A stretch of DNA of 6,580 nucleotides from Gemmatimonadaceae bacterium (GCA_017881545.1 JADGQU010000134.1:1-6580); one strand, 5' to 3'; positions 1 to 5,881 are shown, counted from the stretch's first letter. Notes: a model not told the origin generated them from the sequence alone. Numbers and translations are program-made.

Positions 1-737
1 TGCGTGACTACCGCCGCTCCGGTCTCGCCGGCTCCGCAAACAATGTTCACCACGCCGGGCGGAAGCTCCGCCTCGAGCAACAGCTCGGCGAATTTGAGCG
101 CGGTGACGGATGTCGTTTCCGCCGGCTTGAGCACGACAGTATTTCCCATCGCCAGAGCGGGCGCAATCTTCCACGCCAGCATCAGCAGCGGGAAATTCCA
201 GGGAATCACCTGACCGATTACGCCGAGCGGAACGACCGTGGCGCCAGGGAACGCGTATTCGAGCTTGTCAGCCCAGCCCGCGTGGTAGAAGAAATGCGCC
301 GCCGCCATCGGCACGTCGAAGTCGCGCGATTCCTTGATCGGCTTGCCGCCATCCATCGACTCGGCAACTGCAAATTCACGCGCGCGATCCTGAATGAGGC
401 GCGCGATGCGAAAGAGATACTTGCCGCGTTCGGTGCCGGCGAGCCTGCTCCACGGACCGAACGCCTTCTGCGCTGCCTGATACGCAGCGTCGACGTCAGC
501 CTGATTCGCGAGCGCGATCTGGGCGAGAACTTCTTCGGTAGCTGGATTGATCGAGTCGAAGTACTTACCCGATTTTGGCGCGACGAACTTGCCCCCGATG
601 AAGAGATCGTACCTCGGCTTCAGCTTCGGATCGGCGGTCTCAGGCGCTGGATCGTACTCCCACAGATCGCCGAATATCAGCTGCGGAACCGAGCTGGCCG
701 TCGCCGCGGGGCGCGCAATAGCTCTAGGAGTGGTCAT
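1..737 (-). CDS. NAD(P)+-dependent aldehyde dehydrogenase, N-terminal 245 residues (runs off left edge)
   Basis: Reading leftward from the ATG at 737-735 the frame stays open to base 1, giving 245 codons of a protein that is normally about 490-510 residues. The visible part is the NAD-binding half of the ALDH superfamily: SINPATEEV near residue 62, the PWNFPL motif with the conserved Asn at residues 179-184, GNTVVLKPAE ending at 207 with the cofactor-contacting Lys204, and PPGVVNIVCG near 230. The catalytic Cys and general-base Glu lie beyond the window, so activity cannot be judged. PWNFP points to the non-acylating, aldehyde-to-acid branch. The start lies one base after the deoC stop (739-741), with GAGAG (746-750 on this strand) eight bases upstream as ribosome-binding site, so the two genes are almost certainly cotranscribed. 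Inferred role: oxidation of the acetaldehyde released by DeoC. The family call is firm; the substrate is inferred from context. Confidence 0.93.
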   Translation of the reverse strand, partial: MTTPRAIARPAATASSVPQLIFGDLWEYDPAPETADPKLKPRYDLFIGGKFVAPKSGKYFDSINPATEEVLAQIALANQADVDAAYQAAQKAFGPWSRLAGTERGKYLFRIARLIQDRAREFAVAESMDGGKPIKESRDFDVPMAAAHFFYHAGWADKLEYAFPGATVVPLGVIGQVIPWNFPLLMLAWKIAPALAMGNTVVLKPAETTSVTALKFAELLLEAELPPGVVNIVCGAGETGAAVVT

Positions 738-738
738 G

Positions 739-1686
739 TCAGTAGCTCTCGGCAGCTTCCGTGAAGTAATAGGGCGCCTGGTACGCGCCGGTCTTTTCTT
801 TTTCGATCTGGCGGAGCAAGTCGTTGAGCAGTGAGCTCGCGCCGAAACGATAGCGCGACGAATTCAGCCACGCGTCACCGAGCGTCTCCTTGACCGCGAC
901 GAGGTAATGAAGCGCCTGCTTCGCGGTCCTGATCCCGCCCGCCGGCTTCATCCCTATCGCAATGCCCGTCGCGAGATAGAAATCGCGGATGGCCTCGATC
1001 ATCACCTGCGTGTTGGCAAGCGTCGCGCTTCCGGATGCCTTACCCGTGCTCGTCTTGATGAAGTCGCCGGGACGAATCACTTGCATCGCGAGAAACGAGG
1101 CCGCGCGAACATTGTCGTAGGTGTCGAGCTCGCTCACTTCGAGGATGACCTTGAGCTGCGCGTCGCCGCACGCTTCGACCACCGCGCTGATCTCGTCCTG
1201 CACGGCGTTGAGCTCTCCGGAAAGAAAGAGCCCGCGATTGATGACCATGTCGATCTCGTCCGCGCCGTCGGAGACGGCGGTACGAACTTCTTCGAGTCGG
1301 AGCGGCAGCGGACTCTGTCCTGACGGAAATGCAGTCGCGACAGACGCGACCTTGATCGCCGTGTCAGCCAGCCAGCGGGCCGCGTGTTTCACCAGGAAGG
1401 GATAGATGCAAACCGCCGCAACCGGCGGCACGTCCGGATCGGAACTGGGACGCCGGGCTTTCTGGCAGAGGGATGCGATCTTGCCCGGGGTGTCCTTGCC
1501 CTCAAGGGTCGTGAGGTCGACCATCGAGACCGCAGTCTTGAGGCCCCACAGCTTGGAGCCCTTCTTGATGCTTCGGGTGGTGAACTTGGCCACGCGCTCT
1601 TCGATCCCGACCTGATCTACGGTTCCGATCTCATCGAAGAGTTTGCTGAAGCTCGTGCGCAAAGCGGCACCGGCAGCGGGTGACAT
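739..1686 (-). CDS. deoC: Deoxyribose-phosphate aldolase (long form)
   Basis: This cytosolic class I aldolase cleaves 2-deoxyribose-5-phosphate into glyceraldehyde-3-phosphate and acetaldehyde, the last step of deoxynucleoside breakdown. Its 315 residues form the TIM-barrel DeoC family with all key residues present: DEIDMVINRG at 143-152 (Asp146, equivalent to E. coli Asp102), DFIKTSTGK at 208-216 with the Schiff-base Lys211, and KPAGGIRT from 247 with the assisting Lys247. It is longer than the 259-residue E. coli enzyme because of about 45 extra N-terminal residues and a C-terminal tail ending AYQAPYYFTEAAESY; such long forms are common outside Enterobacteria. The ATG at 1686-1684 is preceded by GAGGA only two bases away and by TATATT (1701-1696), so the leader is very short. 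A second start is unlikely because conserved sequence (SIKKGSKLW, MVDLTTLEGKDTPGK) begins by residue 39. It is the first gene of a two-gene unit with the aldehyde dehydrogenase. Confidence 0.97.
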   Translation of the reverse strand: MSPAAGAALRTSFSKLFDEIGTVDQVGIEERVAKFTTRSIKKGSKLWGLKTAVSMVDLTTLEGKDTPGKIASLCQKARRPSSDPDVPPVAAVCIYPFLVKHAARWLADTAIKVASVATAFPSGQSPLPLRLEEVRTAVSDGADEIDMVINRGLFLSGELNAVQDEISAVVEACGDAQLKVILEVSELDTYDNVRAASFLAMQVIRPGDFIKTSTGKASGSATLANTQVMIEAIRDFYLATGIAIGMKPAGGIRTAKQALHYLVAVKETLGDAWLNSSRYRFGASSLLNDLLRQIEKEKTGAYQAPYYFTEAAESY

Positions 1687-1752
1687 GGTCCTCGTAATAT
1701 AGCCCGCAATCCCCCATTACAACGCCGCAGTGCGATCGCTTATTTTGCCAGC
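1687..1752. promoter_or_regulatory. Divergent promoter region between deoC and the HAD gene
   Basis: These 66 bases separate two divergent starts. On the minus strand, TATATT (1701-1696) is a good -10 hexamer nine bases from the deoC ATG, with a weak -35 match TTGTAA (1722-1717) at a short 15-base spacing. On the plus strand, TATTTT (1741-1746) ends six bases before the ATG at 1753, with no purine-rich ribosome-binding site between them, which suggests a leaderless transcript. The -35 candidate TTACAA (1717-1722) occupies the same bases as the deoC one, read on the other strand. These are hexamer matches by eye; no transcription start is known. Confidence 0.45.
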
Positions 1753-2424
1753 ATGACTGAAGCGCGTCCCTGGGCCGTCCTGTTCGATCTTGACGGTACG
1801 CTGGTCGATTCCATCGCGCTCCTGCTCGCGTCGATGAAGCACACGTTTCAGGGCCGGCCGCGGCAGCCGACCGATGCCGAATGGATCGAGGGGCTGGGCA
1901 CTCCGCTGCCCAAGCAGCTCACGCCGTACGTCGAGTCCGACGAAGATCGTGAGCGTCTCGTCAATCGCTACCGGACCTTTCAGAACGAGAATCACGACCA
2001 GCTGATGGCCCACTACGGGGGAGTCATCGATACGCTCGCCCTTCTCTACCAACGCGGTCACCCGATGGGCGTGGTGACAAGCAAGGGCAACATGATGATG
2101 GAGCGCGGTCTCAAGTTCATCGGGGCCGACGACTACATAGAGGTGGCGATCGGCTACGACTCGGTGCACATCCATAAACCCGACCCCTATCCGGTCCGGG
2201 CGGCGCTCGAGAAGCTCGAATACGGAGCCAATGAAGCCGTGTTCGTCGGCGATTCGCCGCACGACATCAAATCGGGCAACGCGGCCGGTGTGGTCACGAT
2301 CGCAGCGCTCTGGGGCCCGTTCACGCGCTCGGCGCTGGAGCCCTATAAGCCGACCTACTTTCTCGACGACATCAAGCACCTGCCGCCGCTATTGGACCGA
2401 ATCGCAACGGGAAGTGCGGGGTAA
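1753..2424 (+). CDS. HAD-superfamily phosphatase (Gph/PpaX-like)
   Basis: A 223-residue soluble haloacid-dehalogenase-type hydrolase with all four catalytic motifs: motif I FDLDGTLVDS (11-20; nucleophile Asp12 and acid/base Asp14), motif II VVTS (107-110), motif III Lys142 in HKPDP, and motif IV GDSPHD (166-171) for Mg2+ binding. The helical cap inserted between motifs I and II makes it a HAD-IA member, in the size range of phosphoglycolate phosphatase (Gph) and pyrophosphatase PpaX. The SMKHTFQ segment just after motif I resembles PpaX-type proteins. The substrate cannot be assigned from sequence, since this branch includes phosphoglycolate, pyrophosphate and nucleotide phosphatases. It stands alone on the plus strand, divergent from deoC, and its stop codon overlaps the A/T-rich promoter element of the next gene. 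The ATG at 1753 is the only sensible start because motif I begins at residue 11. Confidence 0.92.
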   Translation: MTEARPWAVLFDLDGTLVDSIALLLASMKHTFQGRPRQPTDAEWIEGLGTPLPKQLTPYVESDEDRERLVNRYRTFQNENHDQLMAHYGGVIDTLALLYQRGHPMGVVTSKGNMMMERGLKFIGADDYIEVAIGYDSVHIHKPDPYPVRAALEKLEYGANEAVFVGDSPHDIKSGNAAGVVTIAALWGPFTRSALEPYKPTYFLDDIKHLPPLLDRIATGSAG

Positions 2425-2454
2425 TATATTGTCGCACGTTCGACCTTTTAGGAG
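2422..2454 (+). promoter_or_regulatory. Promoter -10 element and ribosome-binding site of the BI-1 family gene
   Basis: An A/T run containing TAATAT (2422-2427) and TATATT (2425-2430) overlaps the HAD stop codon in otherwise GC-rich DNA and is a likely -10 element. No strong -35 lies at the right spacing; TCGCAA at 2402-2407 is a weak match. AGGAG at 2450-2454, eight bases before the ATG at 2463, is a clear ribosome-binding site, so unlike its upstream neighbour this gene has a leader. Confidence 0.5.
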
Positions 2455-2462
2455 CTAGTCAA

Positions 2463-3134
2463 ATGGGTGTGTCATATCAAACTGGAACGCTGGTCCGTAC
2501 CGGCGAAGAGAGAGCTACTCTCGTTCGCCGGACCTACTCACTGGTGCTTGTCAGTGTTCTGGTGACGATGGTGGGCGCTTCCTTCGGACTGTCGCAGCCG
2601 CAGCTCATGCAGGCGGTGGCGCAGCATCCCTTCATCGCGTTCTTCTGCTCGCTGGCGCCGCTGTTGCTCGCCACGCGCCAGAAGGCCGTGTTCCCGATGA
2701 ACATCGGCCTCGTTCTGCTGTTCAACTTCGTGATGGGTGTGATCATTTCGCCGGCGCTCTTCTTCTATGGACGGACGCAGCCGGGACTCATCGGCCAGGC
2801 GGCGGTGCTGACGATCGGCGCCTTTGGAATTCTCACCCTCTACGCTTTCGTGAGCCGCCGCGATTTCAGCGCCTGGGGAAGCTTTCTCATCGTCGGCCTG
2901 TGGGTGCTGATAGGCACGATGCTTCTGAACTTCTTTTTCCGGAACGCCATGGTCGAACTCTGGCTGGCGTCAGTTGCAGTGCTCCTGTTCAGCGGACTGC
3001 TGGTGTTCGACACCTGGCGGCTCCGCAACTTCTACGGGCCCGACGAGTACGTTGGCGCAGCCGTTCAGATCTATCTCGATTTGTTGAATATGTTCATGGC
3101 GGTACTCCGTGTTCTGGGGAACCGCAGAAACTAG
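2463..3134 (+). CDS. Bax inhibitor-1/YccA family membrane protein
   Basis: A 223-residue polytopic inner-membrane protein of the BI-1 (TMBIM, UPF0005) family. Hydrophobic segments are visible at about 24-43, 55-71, 79-101, 111-130, 137-157, 165-184 and 199-217, matching the usual seven helices. The family signature sits at the C-terminus: FDT (Asp183) and IYLDLLNMFMAVLRVLG (Asp206). In the Bacillus homologue YetJ two aspartates at comparable positions form a pH-sensitive pair that gates calcium leak; the 23-residue spacing here is close to that pair. E. coli relatives YccA and YbhL associate with membrane proteolysis or are of unknown role, so the physiological function is open. It follows the HAD gene by 38 bases but has its own promoter-like element, so an operon is uncertain. 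It converges on the pterin dehydratase gene with 52 bases between stops and no strong terminator. Confidence 0.93.
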   Translation: MGVSYQTGTLVRTGEERATLVRRTYSLVLVSVLVTMVGASFGLSQPQLMQAVAQHPFIAFFCSLAPLLLATRQKAVFPMNIGLVLLFNFVMGVIISPALFFYGRTQPGLIGQAAVLTIGAFGILTLYAFVSRRDFSAWGSFLIVGLWVLIGTMLLNFFFRNAMVELWLASVAVLLFSGLLVFDTWRLRNFYGPDEYVGAAVQIYLDLLNMFMAVLRVLGNRRN

Positions 3135-3186
3135 AAGCAACTGAACGGGCGGGAGGCGAGAGTAGCAGAGCTGTCAGGTTGTTAGT

Positions 3187-3483
3187 TCACGACCCGATCT
3201 TCTCCTGCGCCTGATCAATCTTTTTGGCCATATCGAGATCTTTCTGCGTAATCCCGCCGGCCGAGTGCGTGCTCAGCGCGCAAATGACTTTCGTATAGCG
3301 GATGTCGATGTCGGGGTGATGATCCGCCGCGTTGGCCGCTTTGGCCACCGACGCTACGAAATCAATTCCGGTGAGGAAATCCCGAAACTGAAAAGTCTTG
3401 GTGATCACGTCTCCGCGACGGCTCCAGCCCGGGAGATTCCCGAGCTCTCGCTGGATCGAAATATCAGATAAGCGTTCAGCCAT
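3187..3483 (-). CDS. Pterin-4a-carbinolamine dehydratase (PCD/DCoH family)
   Basis: A 98-residue single-domain protein of normal length for the family. The enzyme dehydrates 4a-hydroxytetrahydrobiopterin so that the pterin cofactor of aromatic amino-acid hydroxylases can be recycled. The active-site set is complete: His55-His56 in ADHHPDIDI, His73 in STHSAGG and Asp82 in TQKDLDMA, with the same spacing as human His61/His62/His79/Asp88. No aromatic amino-acid hydroxylase or pterin gene is in the window, so it is an orphan here. Many bacteria carry PCD without such a hydroxylase, and molybdopterin-related or other roles have been proposed. The ATG at 3483-3481 is preceded on this strand by GGAGCAGG. 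The start lies 25 bases from the likely TTG start of the divergent HESAH gene, so the control regions of the two genes overlap. Confidence 0.95.
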   Translation of the reverse strand: MAERLSDISIQRELGNLPGWSRRGDVITKTFQFRDFLTGIDFVASVAKAANAADHHPDIDIRYTKVICALSTHSAGGITQKDLDMAKKIDQAQEKIGS

Positions 3484-3508
3484 CGATTACCTGCTCCACG
3501 GAGAGTAT

Positions 3509-4141
3509 TTGGCGAAAAAGATAAGTTCGAGATCATGTCGCGCAATGATCTCCGGCATGATAGCCGTCATGCTGCTCTCGAGCTTACCCGTGACCGCCAG
3601 CGGTCAGCAGTACTCATCGGTGAATCCGGCTGGGCCGTCCGACAGCTACTGGAAGAGATTCGTGATCGGCGCCGGCGTCAGCCTTCTCGCGCACGAGAGC
3701 GCGCACATTCTCACCTCTCTCGCGCTCGGCTTTCACCCATACATCGGGTTCGACAAAGGCCGGCCCACCGTCTATTCGGGGATCGACAGCAACAAGGAGC
3801 CGCACAAGCAATTTCTCTTTTCCGCCGCGGGACTGACGACGCAGGCGCTCATTGACGAAGCCATCCTGGACATCCCGCACTCGCGCGGCGGCGCGATCGA
3901 GCGCGGAATCCTCGCCGGCGGAATCGGCACGACGCTCTTCTACATAACCATAGGTCGCAACGGCTCCGTGAGCGACATCAGCTTCATGGCGCGGACGTCG
4001 TCTCTCTCAAAAACGCAGCTCTCTCTGATTTTCGGCGGCTTTTCCGCGATCCACGCGCTCCGAATCTCGCGCGATTCGAGCTACGCCCACTTCTTTGTGA
4101 GGCCGACGCAGAATGGAGCCGCCCTCGGGTTTACGTTCTGA
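3509..4141 (+). CDS. Exported or membrane protein with HESAH zinc-protease-like motif, function unknown
   Basis: I do not recognise this gene by name. I place the start at TTG 3509 (210 residues): GGAGAG (3500-3505) lies just upstream, and translation then opens with a textbook signal sequence, a basic stretch (AKKISSRSCR), a hydrophobic core (MISGMIAVMLLSSLPV) and a cleavage site near TASG/QQ. The in-frame ATG at 3398 would add residues with no such logic and overlap the dehydratase gene by 86 bases; ATG 3545 would remove the basic region. The mature part has HESAH at residues 62-66 in a hydrophobic stretch, then SAAGLTTQ at 105-112, two more hydrophobic segments, and Asp156. HExxH in a membrane segment followed about 40 residues later by an Ala-Gly turn resembles the layout of M50 (site-2-protease-like) peptidases, but the usual third motif is not clear. 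Catalytic zinc binding is therefore a hypothesis. It is divergent from the dehydratase, with an intergenic region and unrelated gene after it. Confidence 0.75.
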   Translation: MAKKISSRSCRAMISGMIAVMLLSSLPVTASGQQYSSVNPAGPSDSYWKRFVIGAGVSLLAHESAHILTSLALGFHPYIGFDKGRPTVYSGIDSNKEPHKQFLFSAAGLTTQALIDEAILDIPHSRGGAIERGILAGGIGTTLFYITIGRNGSVSDISFMARTSSLSKTQLSLIFGGFSAIHALRISRDSSYAHFFVRPTQNGAALGFTF

Positions 4142-4185
4142 CTTTTCTTCGCTTCGACGGCGCATCGAATACCAAGCCAGGCAGC

Positions 4186-4222
4186 TGAAAGCGAACTGAG
4201 GCCGCTTCGCCGGAAGCTTTCA
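4186..4222. terminator. Possible stem-loop terminator after the HESAH gene
   Basis: TGAAAGC (4186-4192) pairs perfectly with GCTTTCA (4216-4222). Nested inside is a hairpin GCTTC-gccg-GAAGC (4204-4217) followed by only three T residues. The two pairings share bases 4216-4217, so they are alternatives. No long U tract follows, so rho-independent termination is only possible, not shown. Confidence 0.3.
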
Positions 4223-4297
4223 TACGGCGCAATTGACACGCACTGTATCGCGGCGCCTGCGATGGCATTCGCAGCGTCGGGCTGCGCCGCCCCGATC

Positions 4298-4333
4298 TAG
4301 ACAGGATCAATGGCTTCGGGATATATTCGGTAT
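4298..4333 (+). promoter_or_regulatory. Promoter with probable leaderless start for the radical SAM gene
   Basis: TAGACA (4298-4303, five of six to the -35 consensus) and TATATT (4322-4327, five of six to the -10 consensus) are separated by 18 bases. The ATG at 4334 begins six bases after the -10, just where transcription would be expected to start, and no Shine-Dalgarno sequence precedes it. This supports ATG 4334 over the upstream in-frame ATG 4310, which lies inside the promoter spacer. Confidence 0.55.
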
Positions 4334-4774
4334 ATGAAGCTCAAGGACCCTGGGTTGTTCGGGGAAGCGTACGAGCGCACCGCCCGCCAGCTCCCGGTCA
4401 TCGGGGAGCAGAAGGACATCCGGTACTACGCCTCGCCGGCGAAGAGCGTCCTGAACGGCCCCGAGACGACCGGCATGGGGTTCTGGTCCATCAACCCCTA
4501 CATCGGGTGCGCCTTCGGCTGTGCCTACTGCTACGCCCGCTACACGCACCGCTACGCGATGGAGCGCGCCGCCAACGACGAGAAGATGACCGACGTCCTC
4601 GGCGAAGCGTACAACAGGCTGCCGCCCTGGCTCGCCTTCGAGCGAAACATCTTCGTGAAGCGGAACGCGCCCGAAGTCCTGAGTCGGACGCTCCGGTTCG
4701 GGAGCGATCGCCACCTCAAGCTGCTCGACGGCGAGACAATCGTTATCGGCACTGCGACGGATCCCTACCAGCCG
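4334..4774 (+). other. Segment: truncated radical SAM protein, SPL/Rv2578c-like family
   Basis: This encodes the first 147 residues of a radical SAM protein. NPYIGCAFGCAYCYAR carries the CxxxCxxC cluster-binding cysteines at residues 59, 63 and 66 (counted from ATG 4334), which ligate the 4Fe-4S cluster that cleaves S-adenosylmethionine. FERNIFVKRNAPEVL and IGTATDPYQP follow, as in the spore-photoproduct-lyase-like group (COG1533; Rv2578c and PA0069 families). Members are normally about 300-350 residues, so roughly the last 60 percent is missing. After TDPYQP these proteins continue with a charged E/R-rich helix; here that is replaced abruptly. The substrate of this group is largely unknown. 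Third-position G/C is very high by eye. Confidence 0.88.
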
Positions 4775-5881
4775 AATGATAACACCGTGCTGTCGCCGTT
4801 CAGTCTGTTCTGGGGCGGAGCGATCACCAGCAATGTCGGCGCGTTCGTCCAGGTCACCTATAGCTCGCCCGACCCAGTGTCCTCATTGACTGGTACGCCA
4901 GCCGACCAGTTCAAGCACACCTGGTCTTGGGACAATGCCGATGTGCGCTATGCGAGCACCACAAATATCGCCGGGCTCGACGTGATCTACGGCATCACCG
5001 CCAACAACAATCCGACCGTTCAGGACTTGTGGAACACGACGCCTGCGTGGTCCTTCCCCTACGCCGTATCCTCGCTTGCAGGCACTCCTGCCGCCAGCAC
5101 AATGATCGAAGGCGCGTTTGCCGCCCGTGTCGGCGGCGTCGGCGGCTACACGATGATCAACGACTTGCTCTATATGGAATTGACCGCATACAAGACGCTC
5201 GGGTTCAACCAGCAGAACTCGCTTGGGATAAATCCGTTCGACGGGCCCGGACTGTTCGGTAATGTGGCGCCCTATTGGCGTGTCGCAATCGAACCGCATT
5301 GGGGCAGACATTCGCTGATGGTCGGCACGTTCGGAATGTACCTGGATGTACATCCCTGGCTCGATCCAAGCTTTGCGTTGGGAACGACCGCTACGCTTCC
5401 CCAATCGGACAAGTTCACCGACATCGGCCTCGACTCGCAATATCAGTATCAGGGCGACAATTACTGGGTGACGTTGCGCGGCAGTTATATCCGCGAATTT
5501 CAAAGGCTGGATGCAAGTTTTGCGAATTTTGCTTCCGCCAATCCCACGAACCTTCTCAACAGCCTGAAGCTGCAAGCCTCATTTGCCTATGGCGGCGACA
5601 ACCGGGTCGTCTTCACCGGGCAATATTTCGATATCTGGGGCACCTCTGACGCCAACATATACGGGCTCGACATGAACACCGGGAACGCCCTGACCCCGAA
5701 CAGCAACGGCTGGATGGCCGAGATCGCCTACATCCCGTTCGGCACCAGCAAGGCGTTTGGCTGGCCTTGGTTCAACGCCCGCATCGGCCTGCAATACACC
5801 TACTACAACAAGTTCAATGGCACCACGATCGGCGCCCACGACAATAACACCCTGTTCCTCCATGCCTGGCTTGCGATGTAG
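4334..5881 (+). CDS. Chimeric reading frame: radical SAM N-terminus joined in frame to outer-membrane barrel C-terminus
   Basis: One uninterrupted frame of 515 codons (523 if ATG 4310 is used) is made of two unrelated proteins. Residues 1-147 (numbered from ATG 4334) are the start of a cytosolic iron-sulfur radical SAM enzyme. From codon 4775 onward it is the C-terminal part, about 370 residues, of a secreted outer-membrane beta-barrel protein. The first half has no signal peptide, so the second half could not reach the outer membrane, and the first half lacks more than half of its catalytic domain; neither would be expected to work. Being in frame needs no selection, since one random join in three keeps frame. 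I regard this as an assembly or cloning chimera, or a recent recombination, rather than a designed fusion. The two parts are described separately below. Confidence 0.85.
   Translation: MKLKDPGLFGEAYERTARQLPVIGEQKDIRYYASPAKSVLNGPETTGMGFWSINPYIGCAFGCAYCYARYTHRYAMERAANDEKMTDVLGEAYNRLPPWLAFERNIFVKRNAPEVLSRTLRFGSDRHLKLLDGETIVIGTATDPYQPNDNTVLSPFSLFWGGAITSNVGAFVQVTYSSPDPVSSLTGTPADQFKHTWSWDNADVRYASTTNIAGLDVIYGITANNNPTVQDLWNTTPAWSFPYAVSSLAGTPAASTMIEGAFAARVGGVGGYTMINDLLYMELTAYKTLGFNQQNSLGINPFDGPGLFGNVAPYWRVAIEPHWGRHSLMVGTFGMYLDVHPWLDPSFALGTTATLPQSDKFTDIGLDSQYQYQGDNYWVTLRGSYIREFQRLDASFANFASANPTNLLNSLKLQASFAYGGDNRVVFTGQYFDIWGTSDANIYGLDMNTGNALTPNSNGWMAEIAYIPFGTSKAFGWPWFNARIGLQYTYYNKFNGTTIGAHDNNTLFLHAWLAM
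4766..4783. other. Inferred junction between two source genomes
   Basis: DPYQP (4760-4774) is the conserved radical SAM motif. PNDN (4772-4783) is, as I recall, native to the barrel family just before its SLFWGG or SLFYGG strand. The shared proline codon CCG (4772-4774) could belong to either side, so the break lies within a few bases of 4772-4777, with perhaps three bases or more of microhomology. No insertion sequence, attachment site or tRNA is present at the join. Confidence 0.75.
4772..5881 (+). other. Segment: C-terminal part of alphaproteobacterial outer-membrane barrel protein (often annotated cytochrome c)
   Basis: From PNDN onward the translation matches a family I know from Bradyrhizobium and relatives: SLFWGGAITSNVGAFVQVTY, then SWDNADVRYA, NNNPTVQDLWNTTPAW, YWRVAIEPHWG, DIGLDSQYQYQGD, WMAEIAYIPFG and the C-terminal DNNTLFLHAWLAM. 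The alternating polar and aromatic strands and the final short strand are those of an outer-membrane beta barrel. Full-length members are about 420-450 residues and begin with a signal peptide and a CxxCH haem motif (hence the cytochrome annotation); both are absent here because the N-terminus was replaced at the junction. The function is not established. It ends at TAG 5879-5881, 30 bases before the next porin gene on the same strand, so in the source genome the two were probably adjacent. The family identification is from memory, not a search. Confidence 0.8.

Larger units (their letters stand above)
4142..4333. other. Intergenic region before the radical SAM gene
   Basis: About 190 bases with no convincing gene. 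It contains an inverted repeat that may end the upstream gene (4186-4222), a second small palindrome CTGCGA-N6-TCGCAG (4257-4274), and a promoter (4298-4327) for the downstream radical SAM gene. A perfect -35 consensus TTGACA at 4233-4238 has no -10 partner at normal spacing. Confidence 0.7.

Noticed and set aside
1717..2379. Long minus-strand open frame opposite the HAD gene
   Set aside because: It is the complement of a gene with all four HAD motifs, is rich in Arg/Val/His as expected for a GC-rich shadow frame, and has no family features.
3129..3187. Terminator between the convergent BI-1 and dehydratase genes
   Set aside because: Only short AACTA/TAGTT and CAAC/GTTG pairings with a large loop and no T tract are present.
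3398..3508. N-terminal extension of the HESAH protein starting at ATG 3398
   Set aside because: It lies antisense to the start of the dehydratase gene, gives a charged sequence without family features, and places the signal peptide internally; the TTG at 3509 has a ribosome-binding site and fits better.
4233..4238. TTGACA as the -35 of the radical SAM promoter
   Set aside because: No -10-like hexamer occurs 15-19 bases downstream; the TATATT element is over 80 bases away and has a better partner at 4298.
4310..4333. ATG at 4310 as the start of the radical SAM frame
   Set aside because: It falls within the spacer of the promoter TAGACA-N18-TATATT and has no ribosome-binding site; ATG 4334 matches the expected transcription start.
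4759..4764. BamHI/Sau3AI site (GGATCC) as the ligation point of a clone chimera
   Set aside because: The site encodes part of the conserved TDPYQP motif and the change of protein family occurs about 8-15 bases later, so the site does not mark the break.
4883..5575. Minus-strand open frame opposite the barrel segment
   Set aside because: It is a shadow of the barrel coding sequence, with no recognisable motifs or start signals.
4334..5881. A genuine new radical SAM-porin fusion enzyme
   Set aside because: The radical SAM domain is cut after about 147 residues, no signal peptide precedes the barrel, and the barrel lacks its own N-terminus; both halves would be non-functional.
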